Source: SLID01 sp041667545 (GTDB lineage: Bacteria; Omnitrophota; Gorgyraeia; Tantalellales; Tantalellaceae). From it: a stretch of 32,339 nucleotides of DNA. The stretch covers positions 1-32,339 of the forward strand of contig JBAYES010000020.1 of assembly GCA_041667545.1 (NCBI GenBank), in the 5' to 3' direction. This document shows, piece after piece, positions 22,204 to 30,437 of this stretch. The notes beneath the pieces are model-generated. The model ran no database searches and was not told the DNA's origin. It saw only the letters and a program-made list of their open reading frames with translations. Position 1 is the first letter of the stretch. Every line of letters begins with the position of its first letter. The translations under genes and the position numbers were made by a program.

Positions 22204-22423
22204 AGAGTTCTGCAAAATGGACTTTTATACCGTCTTTGCGAGGAACGAACGAAGCGAGTGACGAAGCCATTCGTCTCGTGGGGACATATGAGGCTCAGGA
22301 TTTCGGCAGACTTAGTAGATGGCCGAATCAATCTCTCTCCGAGGCCGGGATTGCTTCGGTTCCCTGTACCGTACGGTACAGGGTCCCTCGCAACGACGTG
22401 AAAACGCTATTTTGCAGAACCCT
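22204..22423. repeat. Foldback element copy E (TTCTGCAAAAT family), intact insertion
   Basis: A 220-bp element that starts AGAGTTCTGCAAAATGGAC and ends with the complement of AGGGTTCTGCAAAATAGCG. It is flanked by a perfect 14-bp duplication. Inside are CGTCTTTGCGAGGAACGAAC, GAGGCTCAGGATTTCGGCAG, a GGCCGAATCAATCTCTCTCC stretch and the same 22-bp palindrome as element C (22362-22383). It encodes no protein. It lies between upstream sequence and the ribosome binding site of the ATPase gene. Confidence 0.95.
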
Positions 22424-22437
22424 ACGTTATTTTGAAT
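22424..22437 (+). repeat. 14-bp target-site duplication, right of element E
   Basis: This exact copy of 22190-22203 lies five bases before the ATPase ribosome binding site. Confidence 0.93.
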
Positions 22438-22456
22438 TAAACGGAGGATGGATGTC

Positions 22457-25198
22457 ATGAGCGATAACATCGTGAAAAATAAAAATATGGATAATAAAGA
22501 TTGGCATCATATGAGTGTTCAGGAAGCCGTGGAGGCTCTTAATACGGATCTCGCGGGAGGGCTGGCGCGTGATGAAATTACGAAAAGACTCAAAGAATAC
22601 GGGCCCAATGAGGTTTCCGCGGAGAAGGATAAAAGTGTTTTAATGAAATTTTTAGATAATTTCAAACAGCCTCTTATTTATATCCTGCTGGTAGCGGCTG
22701 TAGTATCTTTTACCATAGGAGAAAGATTGGATGCTATGGTTATATGCGGGGTCGCTTTTATAAACGCATTTATAGGATTTGTTCAGGAGTTCAAAGCGGA
22801 ACGCGCGATAGCGGCCCTCGCGAAAAGTGTAGTTTCGGAAAATCTTGTTATAAGGGAGGGAAATGCCGAAAAGATGGATTCGTCAGGGATCGTTCCGGGA
22901 GATATTGTCCAGCTTTCCTCCGGAGACAGAGTTCCAGCAGACATGCGGTTGTACGAAATACGGGATCTTCAGGCGGATGAATCGGCTTTGACGGGAGAAT
23001 CGGTTCCGGTACAGAAGGGGACTGATCCCGCCGAAAAAGACGCGGGGGTAGGCGACCGTACCAGCATGGTATTTGCCGGAAGCTTAATTACTCGCGGTAC
23101 AGCAAAAGGGATAGTTACATCCACGGGAAAAAACACTGAAACAGGCAAGATATCTCGCTTGATGGATGAGAATAAGGGATTTGAAACTCCTCTGACCCGA
23201 AAAATACACGCATTCAGCAAAACCATCATTTATTTTATATTGGCCATGGCCGGGTTGATCTTTGTTCTGGCTTTTTTAAAAGGGATACCGTGGATAGAAA
23301 GTTTTAAGGCGGCTGTGGCTTTGGCGGTCAGCGCTATACCAGAGGGACTTCCCGCCGCGGTTACGGTTACTCTGGCTATAGGCGTAAACCGAATGGCTAA
23401 ACGCAACGCTATAATCAGAAAACTTCCGGCTGTGGAAGCTCTGGGCAGCACCACGGTCATTTGTTCCGATAAGACCGGAACGTTAACACAGAATAAGATG
23501 AGCGTGCAGAGGATCAATTCCGGATCTGCAATGTACGAAGTTGAAGGTAATGACGCAAAGAGCGGAGAGATCTTACAGGACTCGAAAAAAGTCGATCCGT
23601 CCGACTCTCCGGCTCTCCGTGAATGTATCCTGGCCGGCGTTTTATGCAATGATTCGCATTTGCAGGAAAATGAAGGGGAACTTGAAACAGCCGGAGATCC
23701 CACCGAGGGCGCTCTTCTATTCCTTGCAATGAAAGCCGGTATCGACAGGGACGAAGAGAAGAACAAACATCCTCGTATAGACACAATACCGTTCGAGTCC
23801 GAGAGACAGTATATGGCGACCCTTAACGAAGGAAAGGGCTCTTCTTCCGGAAACGTGATTTATATGAAAGGGTCTCTCGAAGCTGTTCTTGAACGCTGTA
23901 ATTCCGCCATAGGCCCGGATGGTGGAACAACAGAGCTGAATGCCGATGAAAAAAAAGAGCGGGCAGATTCAATGGCAAAGGATGGTTTAAGGGTCCTGGC
24001 TTTTGCTAAAAAAGAGGTAGGAAGTGACAAGAAAGAGATAAACGAAGAGGATGTTTCCTCTGGGATGGTATTTATAGGATCTACAGGTATGATAGACCCG
24101 CCCCGTACTGAAGCGGTGGAGGCGGTAAAGGCCGCGAAGTCGGCCGGAATAAACGTGAAAATGATCACGGGGGACCATGTTAAGACCGCCAGAGCTATTG
24201 CGGAAAAGATGGGAATAATCCGGGACGATAACGAAAAGGTATATAGCGGAAAAGATCTCGCCGATATGTCAGAGGACGAATTCGTTTCCGCTGTGGAAGA
24301 AAGCAATGTTTTTGCCAGAGTAGCTCCCGAACACAAACTACGTCTTGTGAAAGCTCTTCAGACCCGCGGCGAAATAGTAGCCGTAACAGGAGATGGTGTG
24401 AATGATGCCCCGGCTCTGCAGCAGGCTGATATAGGCGTGGCAATGGGTATAATGGGAACAGAAGTGGCCAAAGAAGCCGCGGACATGGTATTGACCGATG
24501 ACAATTTTTCCTCGATAGAGGCGGCTGTCGAGGAAGGACGCACGGTGTATTCTAACCTTATCAAGACTATCGGGTTTATCCTGCCCGTTAACGGAGGCGA
24601 AGCTCTTACTATTTTGGCAGGTCTCTTGTTTACTGCTGTTATTCCCATTCTTCCGGTGCAGATACTGTGGGTAAATATGGTCAGTTCCGTCGCTTTGATG
24701 CTCACTTTGGCTTTCGAGCCTAAGGAGAAGGATGTTATGTCGCGTCCGCCGCATTCTCCGCAGACAAAGATCCTCAGCAAGGGACTTATTATGAGGCTTA
24801 TAGTCGTATCTTTTTACAATCTCGCCGCGACTTTTGGAATGTTCAAATTTATTTTAATGACGACCGGAGATATAGATATAAGCCGTACCGTCGCTGTGAA
24901 TACACTTGTCGCGGCGGAGGCCTTTTACCTTTTGAGTATCAGCAGGTTCATTCCGTCGATGGTCGAGTTTTCACGGGATAGATCGGTCAGAATAGCGTAT
25001 GTTCCGGCAATCGGTATAGCCTGCCTGGTTCTTTTACAGTACATGTTTACACAGTGGGTGCCGATGAACACGCTTTTTCATACAAGCCCCTTAACTTTGA
25101 AGCATTTCGTTTATTGTATAACCGCCGGTATCCCGGTACTGGTCCCGGCCCTTATCCTTAAACGTTACGCGCCGGTACAAAAAGGGGTCAAGTCTTAA
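22457..25198 (+). CDS. P2-type cation-transporting ATPase
   Basis: A 913-residue inner-membrane P-type ATPase. The N-terminal cation-ATPase domain begins DWHHMSVQEAVEAL. TGES lies at 179-182, the M4 motif is IPEGLPAAVTV, the phosphorylated aspartate is D338 in DKTGTLTQ, then MITGDHVKTA and the hinge GDGVND (645-650), then M5-M10. In M5, N-G-G-E keeps the Asn and Glu used for calcium in SERCA, but in M6 WVNMVSSVAL has serine where SERCA has the Thr-Asp pair, so the ion is uncertain. The ATG at 22457 lies nine bases after GGAGG; ATG 22448 would be too close. The last codons (KGVKS) fall in a REP-like arm. Confidence 0.93.
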   Translation: MSDNIVKNKNMDNKDWHHMSVQEAVEALNTDLAGGLARDEITKRLKEYGPNEVSAEKDKSVLMKFLDNFKQPLIYILLVAAVVSFTIGERLDAMVICGVAFINAFIGFVQEFKAERAIAALAKSVVSENLVIREGNAEKMDSSGIVPGDIVQLSSGDRVPADMRLYEIRDLQADESALTGESVPVQKGTDPAEKDAGVGDRTSMVFAGSLITRGTAKGIVTSTGKNTETGKISRLMDENKGFETPLTRKIHAFSKTIIYFILAMAGLIFVLAFLKGIPWIESFKAAVALAVSAIPEGLPAAVTVTLAIGVNRMAKRNAIIRKLPAVEALGSTTVICSDKTGTLTQNKMSVQRINSGSAMYEVEGNDAKSGEILQDSKKVDPSDSPALRECILAGVLCNDSHLQENEGELETAGDPTEGALLFLAMKAGIDRDEEKNKHPRIDTIPFESERQYMATLNEGKGSSSGNVIYMKGSLEAVLERCNSAIGPDGGTTELNADEKKERADSMAKDGLRVLAFAKKEVGSDKKEINEEDVSSGMVFIGSTGMIDPPRTEAVEAVKAAKSAGINVKMITGDHVKTARAIAEKMGIIRDDNEKVYSGKDLADMSEDEFVSAVEESNVFARVAPEHKLRLVKALQTRGEIVAVTGDGVNDAPALQQADIGVAMGIMGTEVAKEAADMVLTDDNFSSIEAAVEEGRTVYSNLIKTIGFILPVNGGEALTILAGLLFTAVIPILPVQILWVNMVSSVALMLTLAFEPKEKDVMSRPPHSPQTKILSKGLIMRLIVVSFYNLAATFGMFKFILMTTGDIDISRTVAVNTLVAAEAFYLLSISRFIPSMVEFSRDRSVRIAYVPAIGIACLVLLQYMFTQWVPMNTLFHTSPLTLKHFVYCITAGIPVLVPALILKRYAPVQKGVKS

Positions 25199-25252
25199 TA
25201 TTTTAGTTTTGCAATAAAAGAACAGGGGCGCCCCCTTTAACTTGACCCCTTT
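25181..25252. repeat. REP-like inverted repeat overlapping the ATPase 3' end
   Basis: AAAGGGGTCAAG (25181-25192) and CTTGACCCCTTT (25241-25252) are perfect 12-bp arms around 48 bases, with an AGGGGCGCCCCCT near-palindrome inside. The left arm lies in the last codons of the ATPase gene and its stop codon (25196-25198) is in the loop. The right arm abuts the predicted -35 of the DUF502 gene. Confidence 0.85.
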
Positions 25253-25278
25253 GATTCTTTCAATTATTTGTGTAAGAT
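25251..25278 (+). promoter_or_regulatory. Predicted promoter of the DUF502 operon
   Basis: TTGATT (25251-25256), a 16-base spacer and TAAGAT (25273-25278), about 19 bases before the ATG. Confidence 0.5.
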
Positions 25279-25296
25279 AGGTAAGGGAGGAGGAAC

Positions 25297-25935
25297 ATGA
25301 CAAGGAATGATGGAAGAACTTTCGGGGTACAATTGCGGAAGTACTTATTTTCGGGGTTGGCCGCGATCTTGCCTCTTTTTATAACGGTCTACATTGTGGT
25401 TCTTATCTTTGAGATATCCAATCGGTTCGCGGGAAGGTATATAAATGCCTTTTTGATGGATAGGTATGGGTTTTCGGTTCCGGGGCTGGGGTTATTGCTG
25501 CTTTTGATCTTCGTTATAGCGGTTGGCGTTTTTGTGCGTAATTTTATCGGCAATAAGATCTTTAGTCTGGCGGAAAAGTTTTTTTATAGAGTACCTATAG
25601 TGGCCAATATATATCCTTCGGCAAAGAAATTGTCGGATTTTCTTTTTGAAGATGAAAAACAAAAATTTAGAAAGGTTGTACTGGTGGAATATCCGGCCCC
25701 GGGGTCTTATTCCATAGGGTTCATTACAAATGAAGGGATAGAGGAATTTAACCGGAAGACGAAAAGCGAACTGGTCACGGTTCTTGTGCCGTTGTCGCCT
25801 ATGCCTTACTCAGGTTTGCTTTTGATCTTACCCAAAGAAAAATTAATAGAAGTAGACATGACCGTGAACCAGGCTGTTAAGCTTGTATTATCCGGTGGAG
25901 TTGTATTTCCTGAACTTGAACAGGAAAAAGGATAG
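25297..25935 (+). CDS. DUF502-family membrane protein
   Basis: A 212-residue inner-membrane protein with two N-terminal membrane helices (about 14-38 and 60-82) followed by the DUF502 core: NKIFSLAEKFFYRVPIVANIYPSAKKLSDFLF, VVLVEYPAPGSYSIGFITNEG, VLVPLSPMPYSGLLLILPKEKLIEVDMTVNQAVKLVLSGGVV. The family is widespread and uncharacterised; a role in membrane stability has been suggested for plant relatives. AGGGAGGAGG precedes the ATG. It starts an operon that continues with a glycosidase after 17 bases. Confidence 0.92.
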   Translation: MTRNDGRTFGVQLRKYLFSGLAAILPLFITVYIVVLIFEISNRFAGRYINAFLMDRYGFSVPGLGLLLLLIFVIAVGVFVRNFIGNKIFSLAEKFFYRVPIVANIYPSAKKLSDFLFEDEKQKFRKVVLVEYPAPGSYSIGFITNEGIEEFNRKTKSELVTVLVPLSPMPYSGLLLILPKEKLIEVDMTVNQAVKLVLSGGVVFPELEQEKG

Positions 25936-25952
25936 TTCTAAAAAGGAGATCT

Positions 25953-28217
25953 ATGTGGACAAAGTGGCTGCCGTGGAGATGGGTGATAAGCGGCCTGGCT
26001 AGAAAACACGGTTTTATCGATCCTATGGGACTTATGGCGGCGCTTAACCGGATAGCCCAGCCTTCGGAAGTTGCGGCTCCGGTGGAACTCTTGAGACTTG
26101 CCGCTATTCTTCACGCCAGAGGCCTTATAAACAGCCAGATAATACAGAATAATCTTGATTGGGTTTGGCCATACTGGGTAGAACAGCAATTTGATCCTAA
26201 TAAAAAAGCCTTTGTTCCGAGAGCTTTTTCTCTTACGCATATCAATCTTACTCACCGAAACTGGACCGCGGTGGGCGTTCCCGGGGTAGATGCGATGCCG
26301 ATAGTAGACCCCCGGGGGTTGACAACGCCCTTGTTTGACGGCTGGTCTATTGATGCCTGGCTTATTACGGAAAGCGGAGAAGCCGTGGTCCCGTCCAGAA
26401 CCGACGATAGCCGCCAGAGATTAGAGATGATGGATAATTTATCCGTGATGACCGATGTTAAGAGCGGCCTTAATTATCTGACGTCCCGTGTAGAAGTGAA
26501 GACAGAAAAAGATGTATCGGTGTGCCGGATGGGGATATTTGGGAACACCGCGTGTAAGGGACGTTTGGTGGTCTCTCTGCGGCCTTTCAACCCCGAGGGG
26601 ATCAGTTTTATCCACAAGATAGAAAAAATTTCTCAGGGATGGATGATAAACGGGAAGGATCAAATATGGATAAAGGATATTCCTTCCGGATCCATGTTTT
26701 CCGACTATAGAAGAGGAGATGTTTTCAACCAGCTTGACCGGATAAATCTCGAAGATCCTGAAGAACAGGTAAAGTGTGATGTGGGACTATGTACGGGGGC
26801 TATGGTCTTCAATATAGAAGAGCCGGGGAAGGAAAAAGCGGTTACACTCGATATCCCCTTGCGGATAAAAAAATCCCGAAAGGATAGTGTGAGCAAGCTG
26901 CCTCCCGAAAAGTGGTATGAGGCGGTTTCGCCTGCAGCCAGACTTGAGGTTCCCGACGAAAAATTTAAATATCTTTATGATTCGTCTATAAGGAATCTGA
27001 TATTGATGTCTCCCGGTAACGTATACGCGGGACCTTATACTTACAAGGAGTTCTGGTTCAGGGACGCGGTTTATGCGCTTAACGCCATGCTTTGCGTAAA
27101 TTTAAGGGAGAGAGCCGCGAAAGTTATCGACATGTTCTTAACTGCGCAGAGTCCCGTCGGGTATTTCAAGTCACAGGATGGGGAATGGGATTCTAACGGT
27201 CAGGTACTTTGGATAATGAAAAGGTATTGCGAACTGACCGGAGACTCTACCGGAACGGATTGGAAGAAGCCTATCCTTAAAGCCGTGAACTGGATCTCAA
27301 AGAAAAGGACATCCCGGGAGAAAAGATCGGGACATTCGGGCCTTTTTCCGGCGGGGTTCAGCGCGGAACATTTCGGGCCGAGTGATTACTATTATTGGGA
27401 CGATTTTTGGGGAGTTGCCGGATTAGACGCGGCTATGCGGCTTTTGAACTCTGAGGAAGTTAAGACATCACCGATTGATCTTGCCGCTGAAAAAAACAGT
27501 TTTTTGAGGTCCATTAACGACAGTATACAAAATGCTCAAAAAAAGCAAGGCATCTCAACGGTCCCATCTTCTCCATACAGACGAATGGATTCCAGCGCCG
27601 TAGGAATTGCGGTGGCCAGTTATCCCTTGCAAATATACGGTCCAAGAGACAGGAATATTATAGATACTGTAAATTACCTTATCGAAAATGATTTCATCAA
27701 TGGTCTGTTCTTTCATGAAATAGCCCATTCAGGAATAAACATTTACTTAAGCCTGCATATAGCGCAGGTTCTTTTAAGGGCTGGTAATGCCGGATATTTT
27801 GCTATAATGGAGAAAGCAGCCGAGGCGGCTTCGGGAACAGGCCAGTGGCCGGAAGCAATACATCCATGGACCGGGGGAGGGTGTATGGGCGACGGACAGC
27901 ATTTATGGGCTTCTGCGGAATGGATAATGATGATACGTAATTGTTTCATCAGGGAGGAGGAAGATACATTGATCTTGTGTTCGGGTATTCCTCAAAAATG
28001 GATAGACGCGGGCCGGGAAATGTTCTTCGGCCCGGCTCCGACACCTTTCGGAACGATTGATATAAGGGTCAACCCGGGTAGAGAAAAGATCAGGGTTGAG
28101 GTGAATTTAGGTGATAGTGTGCCGAGACCGCGAGTTGAAATAAGGCTTCCGGGCTGTAAGGTTACCGGGTTAGGTCCCGGACAAATGTATGCCGATATTC
28201 TTCGAGGGGAAAAATGA
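25953..28217 (+). CDS. Six-hairpin glycosidase, amylo-alpha-1,6-glucosidase-like
   Basis: A 754-residue protein. The second half is an (alpha/alpha)6 barrel: YTYKEFWFRDAVYALNAML (about 363-381) with the Arg-Asp pair typical of debranching and GH15/GH63-type enzymes, AQSPVGYFKSQDGEWDSNGQVLWIM, YYYWDDFWGVAGLDAAM, and TGQWPEAIHPWTGGGCMGDGQH near the C-terminus where the second catalytic acid is expected. The first 340 residues form a separate all-beta-like region. There is no signal peptide, so it is probably cytosolic. It overlaps the GT4 gene by four bases, which points to intracellular glycan turnover linked to that transferase; the exact substrate is unknown. Confidence 0.75.
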   Translation: MWTKWLPWRWVISGLARKHGFIDPMGLMAALNRIAQPSEVAAPVELLRLAAILHARGLINSQIIQNNLDWVWPYWVEQQFDPNKKAFVPRAFSLTHINLTHRNWTAVGVPGVDAMPIVDPRGLTTPLFDGWSIDAWLITESGEAVVPSRTDDSRQRLEMMDNLSVMTDVKSGLNYLTSRVEVKTEKDVSVCRMGIFGNTACKGRLVVSLRPFNPEGISFIHKIEKISQGWMINGKDQIWIKDIPSGSMFSDYRRGDVFNQLDRINLEDPEEQVKCDVGLCTGAMVFNIEEPGKEKAVTLDIPLRIKKSRKDSVSKLPPEKWYEAVSPAARLEVPDEKFKYLYDSSIRNLILMSPGNVYAGPYTYKEFWFRDAVYALNAMLCVNLRERAAKVIDMFLTAQSPVGYFKSQDGEWDSNGQVLWIMKRYCELTGDSTGTDWKKPILKAVNWISKKRTSREKRSGHSGLFPAGFSAEHFGPSDYYYWDDFWGVAGLDAAMRLLNSEEVKTSPIDLAAEKNSFLRSINDSIQNAQKKQGISTVPSSPYRRMDSSAVGIAVASYPLQIYGPRDRNIIDTVNYLIENDFINGLFFHEIAHSGINIYLSLHIAQVLLRAGNAGYFAIMEKAAEAASGTGQWPEAIHPWTGGGCMGDGQHLWASAEWIMMIRNCFIREEEDTLILCSGIPQKWIDAGREMFFGPAPTPFGTIDIRVNPGREKIRVEVNLGDSVPRPRVEIRLPGCKVTGLGPGQMYADILRGEK

Positions 28218-29485
28218 ACATATTAATGGTGACCAATACCTATAAACCGATCGTGGGAGGGTTTGAAAAATCTATAGAGGCCTTTTCATCGGAGTATAGA
28301 TCAAGGGGGCATGAAGTTCTCATTATAGCGCCCACTTTCAAGAATATGCCGGAAGAAGAAGGGGTTCACAGGATCCCAGCCATACAGAATTTCAACGGTA
28401 CCGATTTTTCCGTAGAAGTACCTGTCCCCGGCATGTTGAAAGATGTTCTAAAAGAATTCAAGCCCGATATTGTCCACTCTCATCATCCCTTTCTTGCCGG
28501 AGATACGGCCTTTAGAATATCTTCATCTTACAACATACCTCTTATTTTTACTTATCATACGATGTATGAGATGAATACTCACTATGTTCCCGGGAACTCA
28601 GAAGTTTTGAAAAAATTCGCTATAGAGCTGGCTTTAGGATACACAGAACTTTGTGACAGAGTTATTGTTCCTAGTGAGAGCGTGAAAGCTATTTTAAAGG
28701 AAAGAGGATCGCGGGCTCAAATGGACGTGATACCGACAGGCATAAAAGTTTCCGAGTTTTTAGACGGGAACGGGAACGCGTTTAGAAGAGATGAAGGTAT
28801 TCCCGAAACAACTTTTCTTATCGGGCATCTTGGCCGTATGGAGGAAGAGAAGAATATCCTTTTTTTGGGGAGAGCTGTACTTGATTTTATGAAAGGTGAA
28901 GAAAACAGCCATTTTCTCGCGGTAGGCGGAGGGACACTTCTTCCGGAATTAAAGAAAATGTTTGGAGGTGAAGGTTTAAACAAGAGGGTGCATTTTCCGG
29001 GGGTGTTGACAGGTCAGGAAAAGGTTGATGCCTATCACGCGATGGACATTTTCACTTTCGCTTCCAAAAGCGAAACGCAGGGACTGGTTCTTGCTGAAGC
29101 CATGGCTTCAGGGGTGCCCGTGATAGGCCTGGATGCCCCGGGAGTCAGGGATATCGTGGAGGATCGGATAAATGGGTTTTTGCTTAATGTCGAGAATGAG
29201 GAGACTTTATGCGAAGCTTTAGATCTTTTTCGAAAAATGGATAAGTATGAGAGAGAGGAATTTTCTAAAAAAGCAAAGATAACAGCGGAGAAATTCGACT
29301 ATAAAACGAACACGCAAAAAGTTCTGGATGTATACTCTGAGGCCATAAATGAGAGGGATTCCCGCAAAAAACCTGACAAGAACATATGGGAGTCATCGAA
29401 AAGGTATATAAAAACAGAACTTGAACTTATCTCGAACACTATAAGATCAGCGGAATCTGCGATCAAAGGGGAGGATGGAGTATGA
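28214..29485 (+). CDS. GT4-family glycosyltransferase
   Basis: A 423-residue GT-B transferase. The N-terminal fold opens MNILMVTNTYKPIVGGFEKSIE and contains DIVHSHHPFLAGDTAF and YHTMYEMNTHYVP. The C-terminal nucleotide-sugar domain has GHLGRMEEEKNILFL, FASKSETQGLVLAEAMASGVPVIG with the EX7E motif, and VRDIVEDRINGFLL. These match transferases that glucosylate diacylglycerol or similar acceptors; donor and acceptor are not decidable. The start overlaps the glycosidase stop (ATGA), and its own stop overlaps the next gene in the same way. A 60-residue helical tail may contact the membrane. Confidence 0.88.
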   Translation: MNILMVTNTYKPIVGGFEKSIEAFSSEYRSRGHEVLIIAPTFKNMPEEEGVHRIPAIQNFNGTDFSVEVPVPGMLKDVLKEFKPDIVHSHHPFLAGDTAFRISSSYNIPLIFTYHTMYEMNTHYVPGNSEVLKKFAIELALGYTELCDRVIVPSESVKAILKERGSRAQMDVIPTGIKVSEFLDGNGNAFRRDEGIPETTFLIGHLGRMEEEKNILFLGRAVLDFMKGEENSHFLAVGGGTLLPELKKMFGGEGLNKRVHFPGVLTGQEKVDAYHAMDIFTFASKSETQGLVLAEAMASGVPVIGLDAPGVRDIVEDRINGFLLNVENEETLCEALDLFRKMDKYEREEFSKKAKITAEKFDYKTNTQKVLDVYSEAINERDSRKKPDKNIWESSKRYIKTELELISNTIRSAESAIKGEDGV

Positions 29486-30177
29486 GCATTTTGCTTTTTT
29501 TCGTGGCTATCATTGTTTCTGTTACTGTTGTGAGGATAGGAGCTATTGCCTTTCAGCTCACCGGGGTAGAATGGTCGGTTGCCAAGTTTCAGTCCTTATC
29601 CTGCTTTTCCGGAACGGGATATACAACAAAAGAGGCGGAGCTTATATCCGGCCATCCCCAGCGGCGAAGGATAGCTTCTATTCTCATGGTTCTTGGAAAC
29701 GCCGGAGTGGTGACACTTATAGCCACTTTCGCTAATACTCTTCAGACAGAGTCTTTTGTTCCCAATTTTATACCCGCTTTACGCAATATTATACCCCAGG
29801 GCCTCATGCCATGGGTGGACATACTTATAATAATAGCATTCTTGTACCTGATTTATAAACTTTTCACGCGATCTACGTTGAGTTTGAGGTTTACAGATTT
29901 TGCCAGGGCGCGTATGATAAAAAAGGAAATGGTTTCACGCGTTACTTTTGAGGAACTTTCTTTGTCCACCGGAGGATACGGGGTTTCCAGTATAGAAGTG
30001 CGGACCAATAGCCCCATGTTGAATAAAACCCTTGTCGAATCGGGCTTGCGCCAGCGCGATATAACGATACTGGCCATAGAAAGAAAAGGAGAGATGATAC
30101 CAAACCCCCCCTTCACAAATGAAGATAATTTCGGGGGACAGGGTTATCTGTTTCGGAAAGCTAGGGAACATTCGTAA
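29482..30177 (+). CDS. Membrane protein with RCK_C (TrkA-C) domain, probably frameshifted
   Basis: As it stands the frame gives 231 residues. A membrane helix (1-24), a conserved SCFSGTGYTTKEAE loop, two helices (about 64-84 and 108-130) and an RCK_C domain (VRTNSPMLNKTLVESGLRQRDITILAIERKGEMIPNP) follow. After a run of seven C (30105-30111) the peptide stops looking like RCK_C. In the -1 frame it continues SQMKIISGDRVICFGKLGNIRKEF, the normal family ending, to a stop at 30208. So one C is probably extra, by mutation or sequencing error. The loop resembles potassium-channel filter regions of Trk/Ktr proteins, but transport is unproven. It is coupled to the GT4 gene by ATGA. Confidence 0.85.
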   Translation: MSILLFFVAIIVSVTVVRIGAIAFQLTGVEWSVAKFQSLSCFSGTGYTTKEAELISGHPQRRRIASILMVLGNAGVVTLIATFANTLQTESFVPNFIPALRNIIPQGLMPWVDILIIIAFLYLIYKLFTRSTLSLRFTDFARARMIKKEMVSRVTFEELSLSTGGYGVSSIEVRTNSPMLNKTLVESGLRQRDITILAIERKGEMIPNPPFTNEDNFGGQGYLFRKAREHS

Positions 30178-30211
30178 AGAATTCTACGTCGAAAGCGACC
30201 GACAGTAACCA

Positions 30212-30348
30212 GGGACGGTTCTCAATTTGAACCTACACCTGTCCTATCGACAAACCTACACCCGTCCCTTGCTCAAAGCTACACCTGTCCTATCGACAAA
30301 CCTACACCCGTCCCTTTGCCAAAGCTACACCTGTCCCTGCTCCAATCC
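30212..30348. repeat. REP-like hairpin followed by five 23-bp tandem units
   Basis: GGGACGGTTCTCAATTTGAACC is followed by five head-to-tail 23-bp units starting at 30234, 30257, 30280, 30303 and 30326, each beginning TACACCYGTCC. Units 1 and 3 are identical, and units 2 and 4 are near-identical, giving a 46-bp higher-order period. The hairpin core is shared with 14535-14560. No coding function is seen. Confidence 0.9.
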
Positions 30349-30363
30349 CTCCCCAAAAACCTG

Positions 30364-30437
30364 GCTTTGCCGATGGGGCACCCAAATCAATTATTTCCTG
30401 ACTTCGCCAATGGGACACCCAAATCAATTTATTTGTG
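30364..30437. repeat. Two 37-bp tandem units
   Basis: CTTTGCCGATGGGGCACCC.. (about 30364) and CTTCGCCAATGGGACACCC.. (about 30401), each continuing into AAATCAATT-ATTT, repeat with a 37-base period just after the 23-bp array. They are diverged at several positions. Their role is unknown. Confidence 0.7.

Noticed and set aside
30234..30348. 23-bp tandem units as a CRISPR array
   Set aside because: The units are contiguous without unique spacers of regular length, only alternate between two types, and no cas gene is present.
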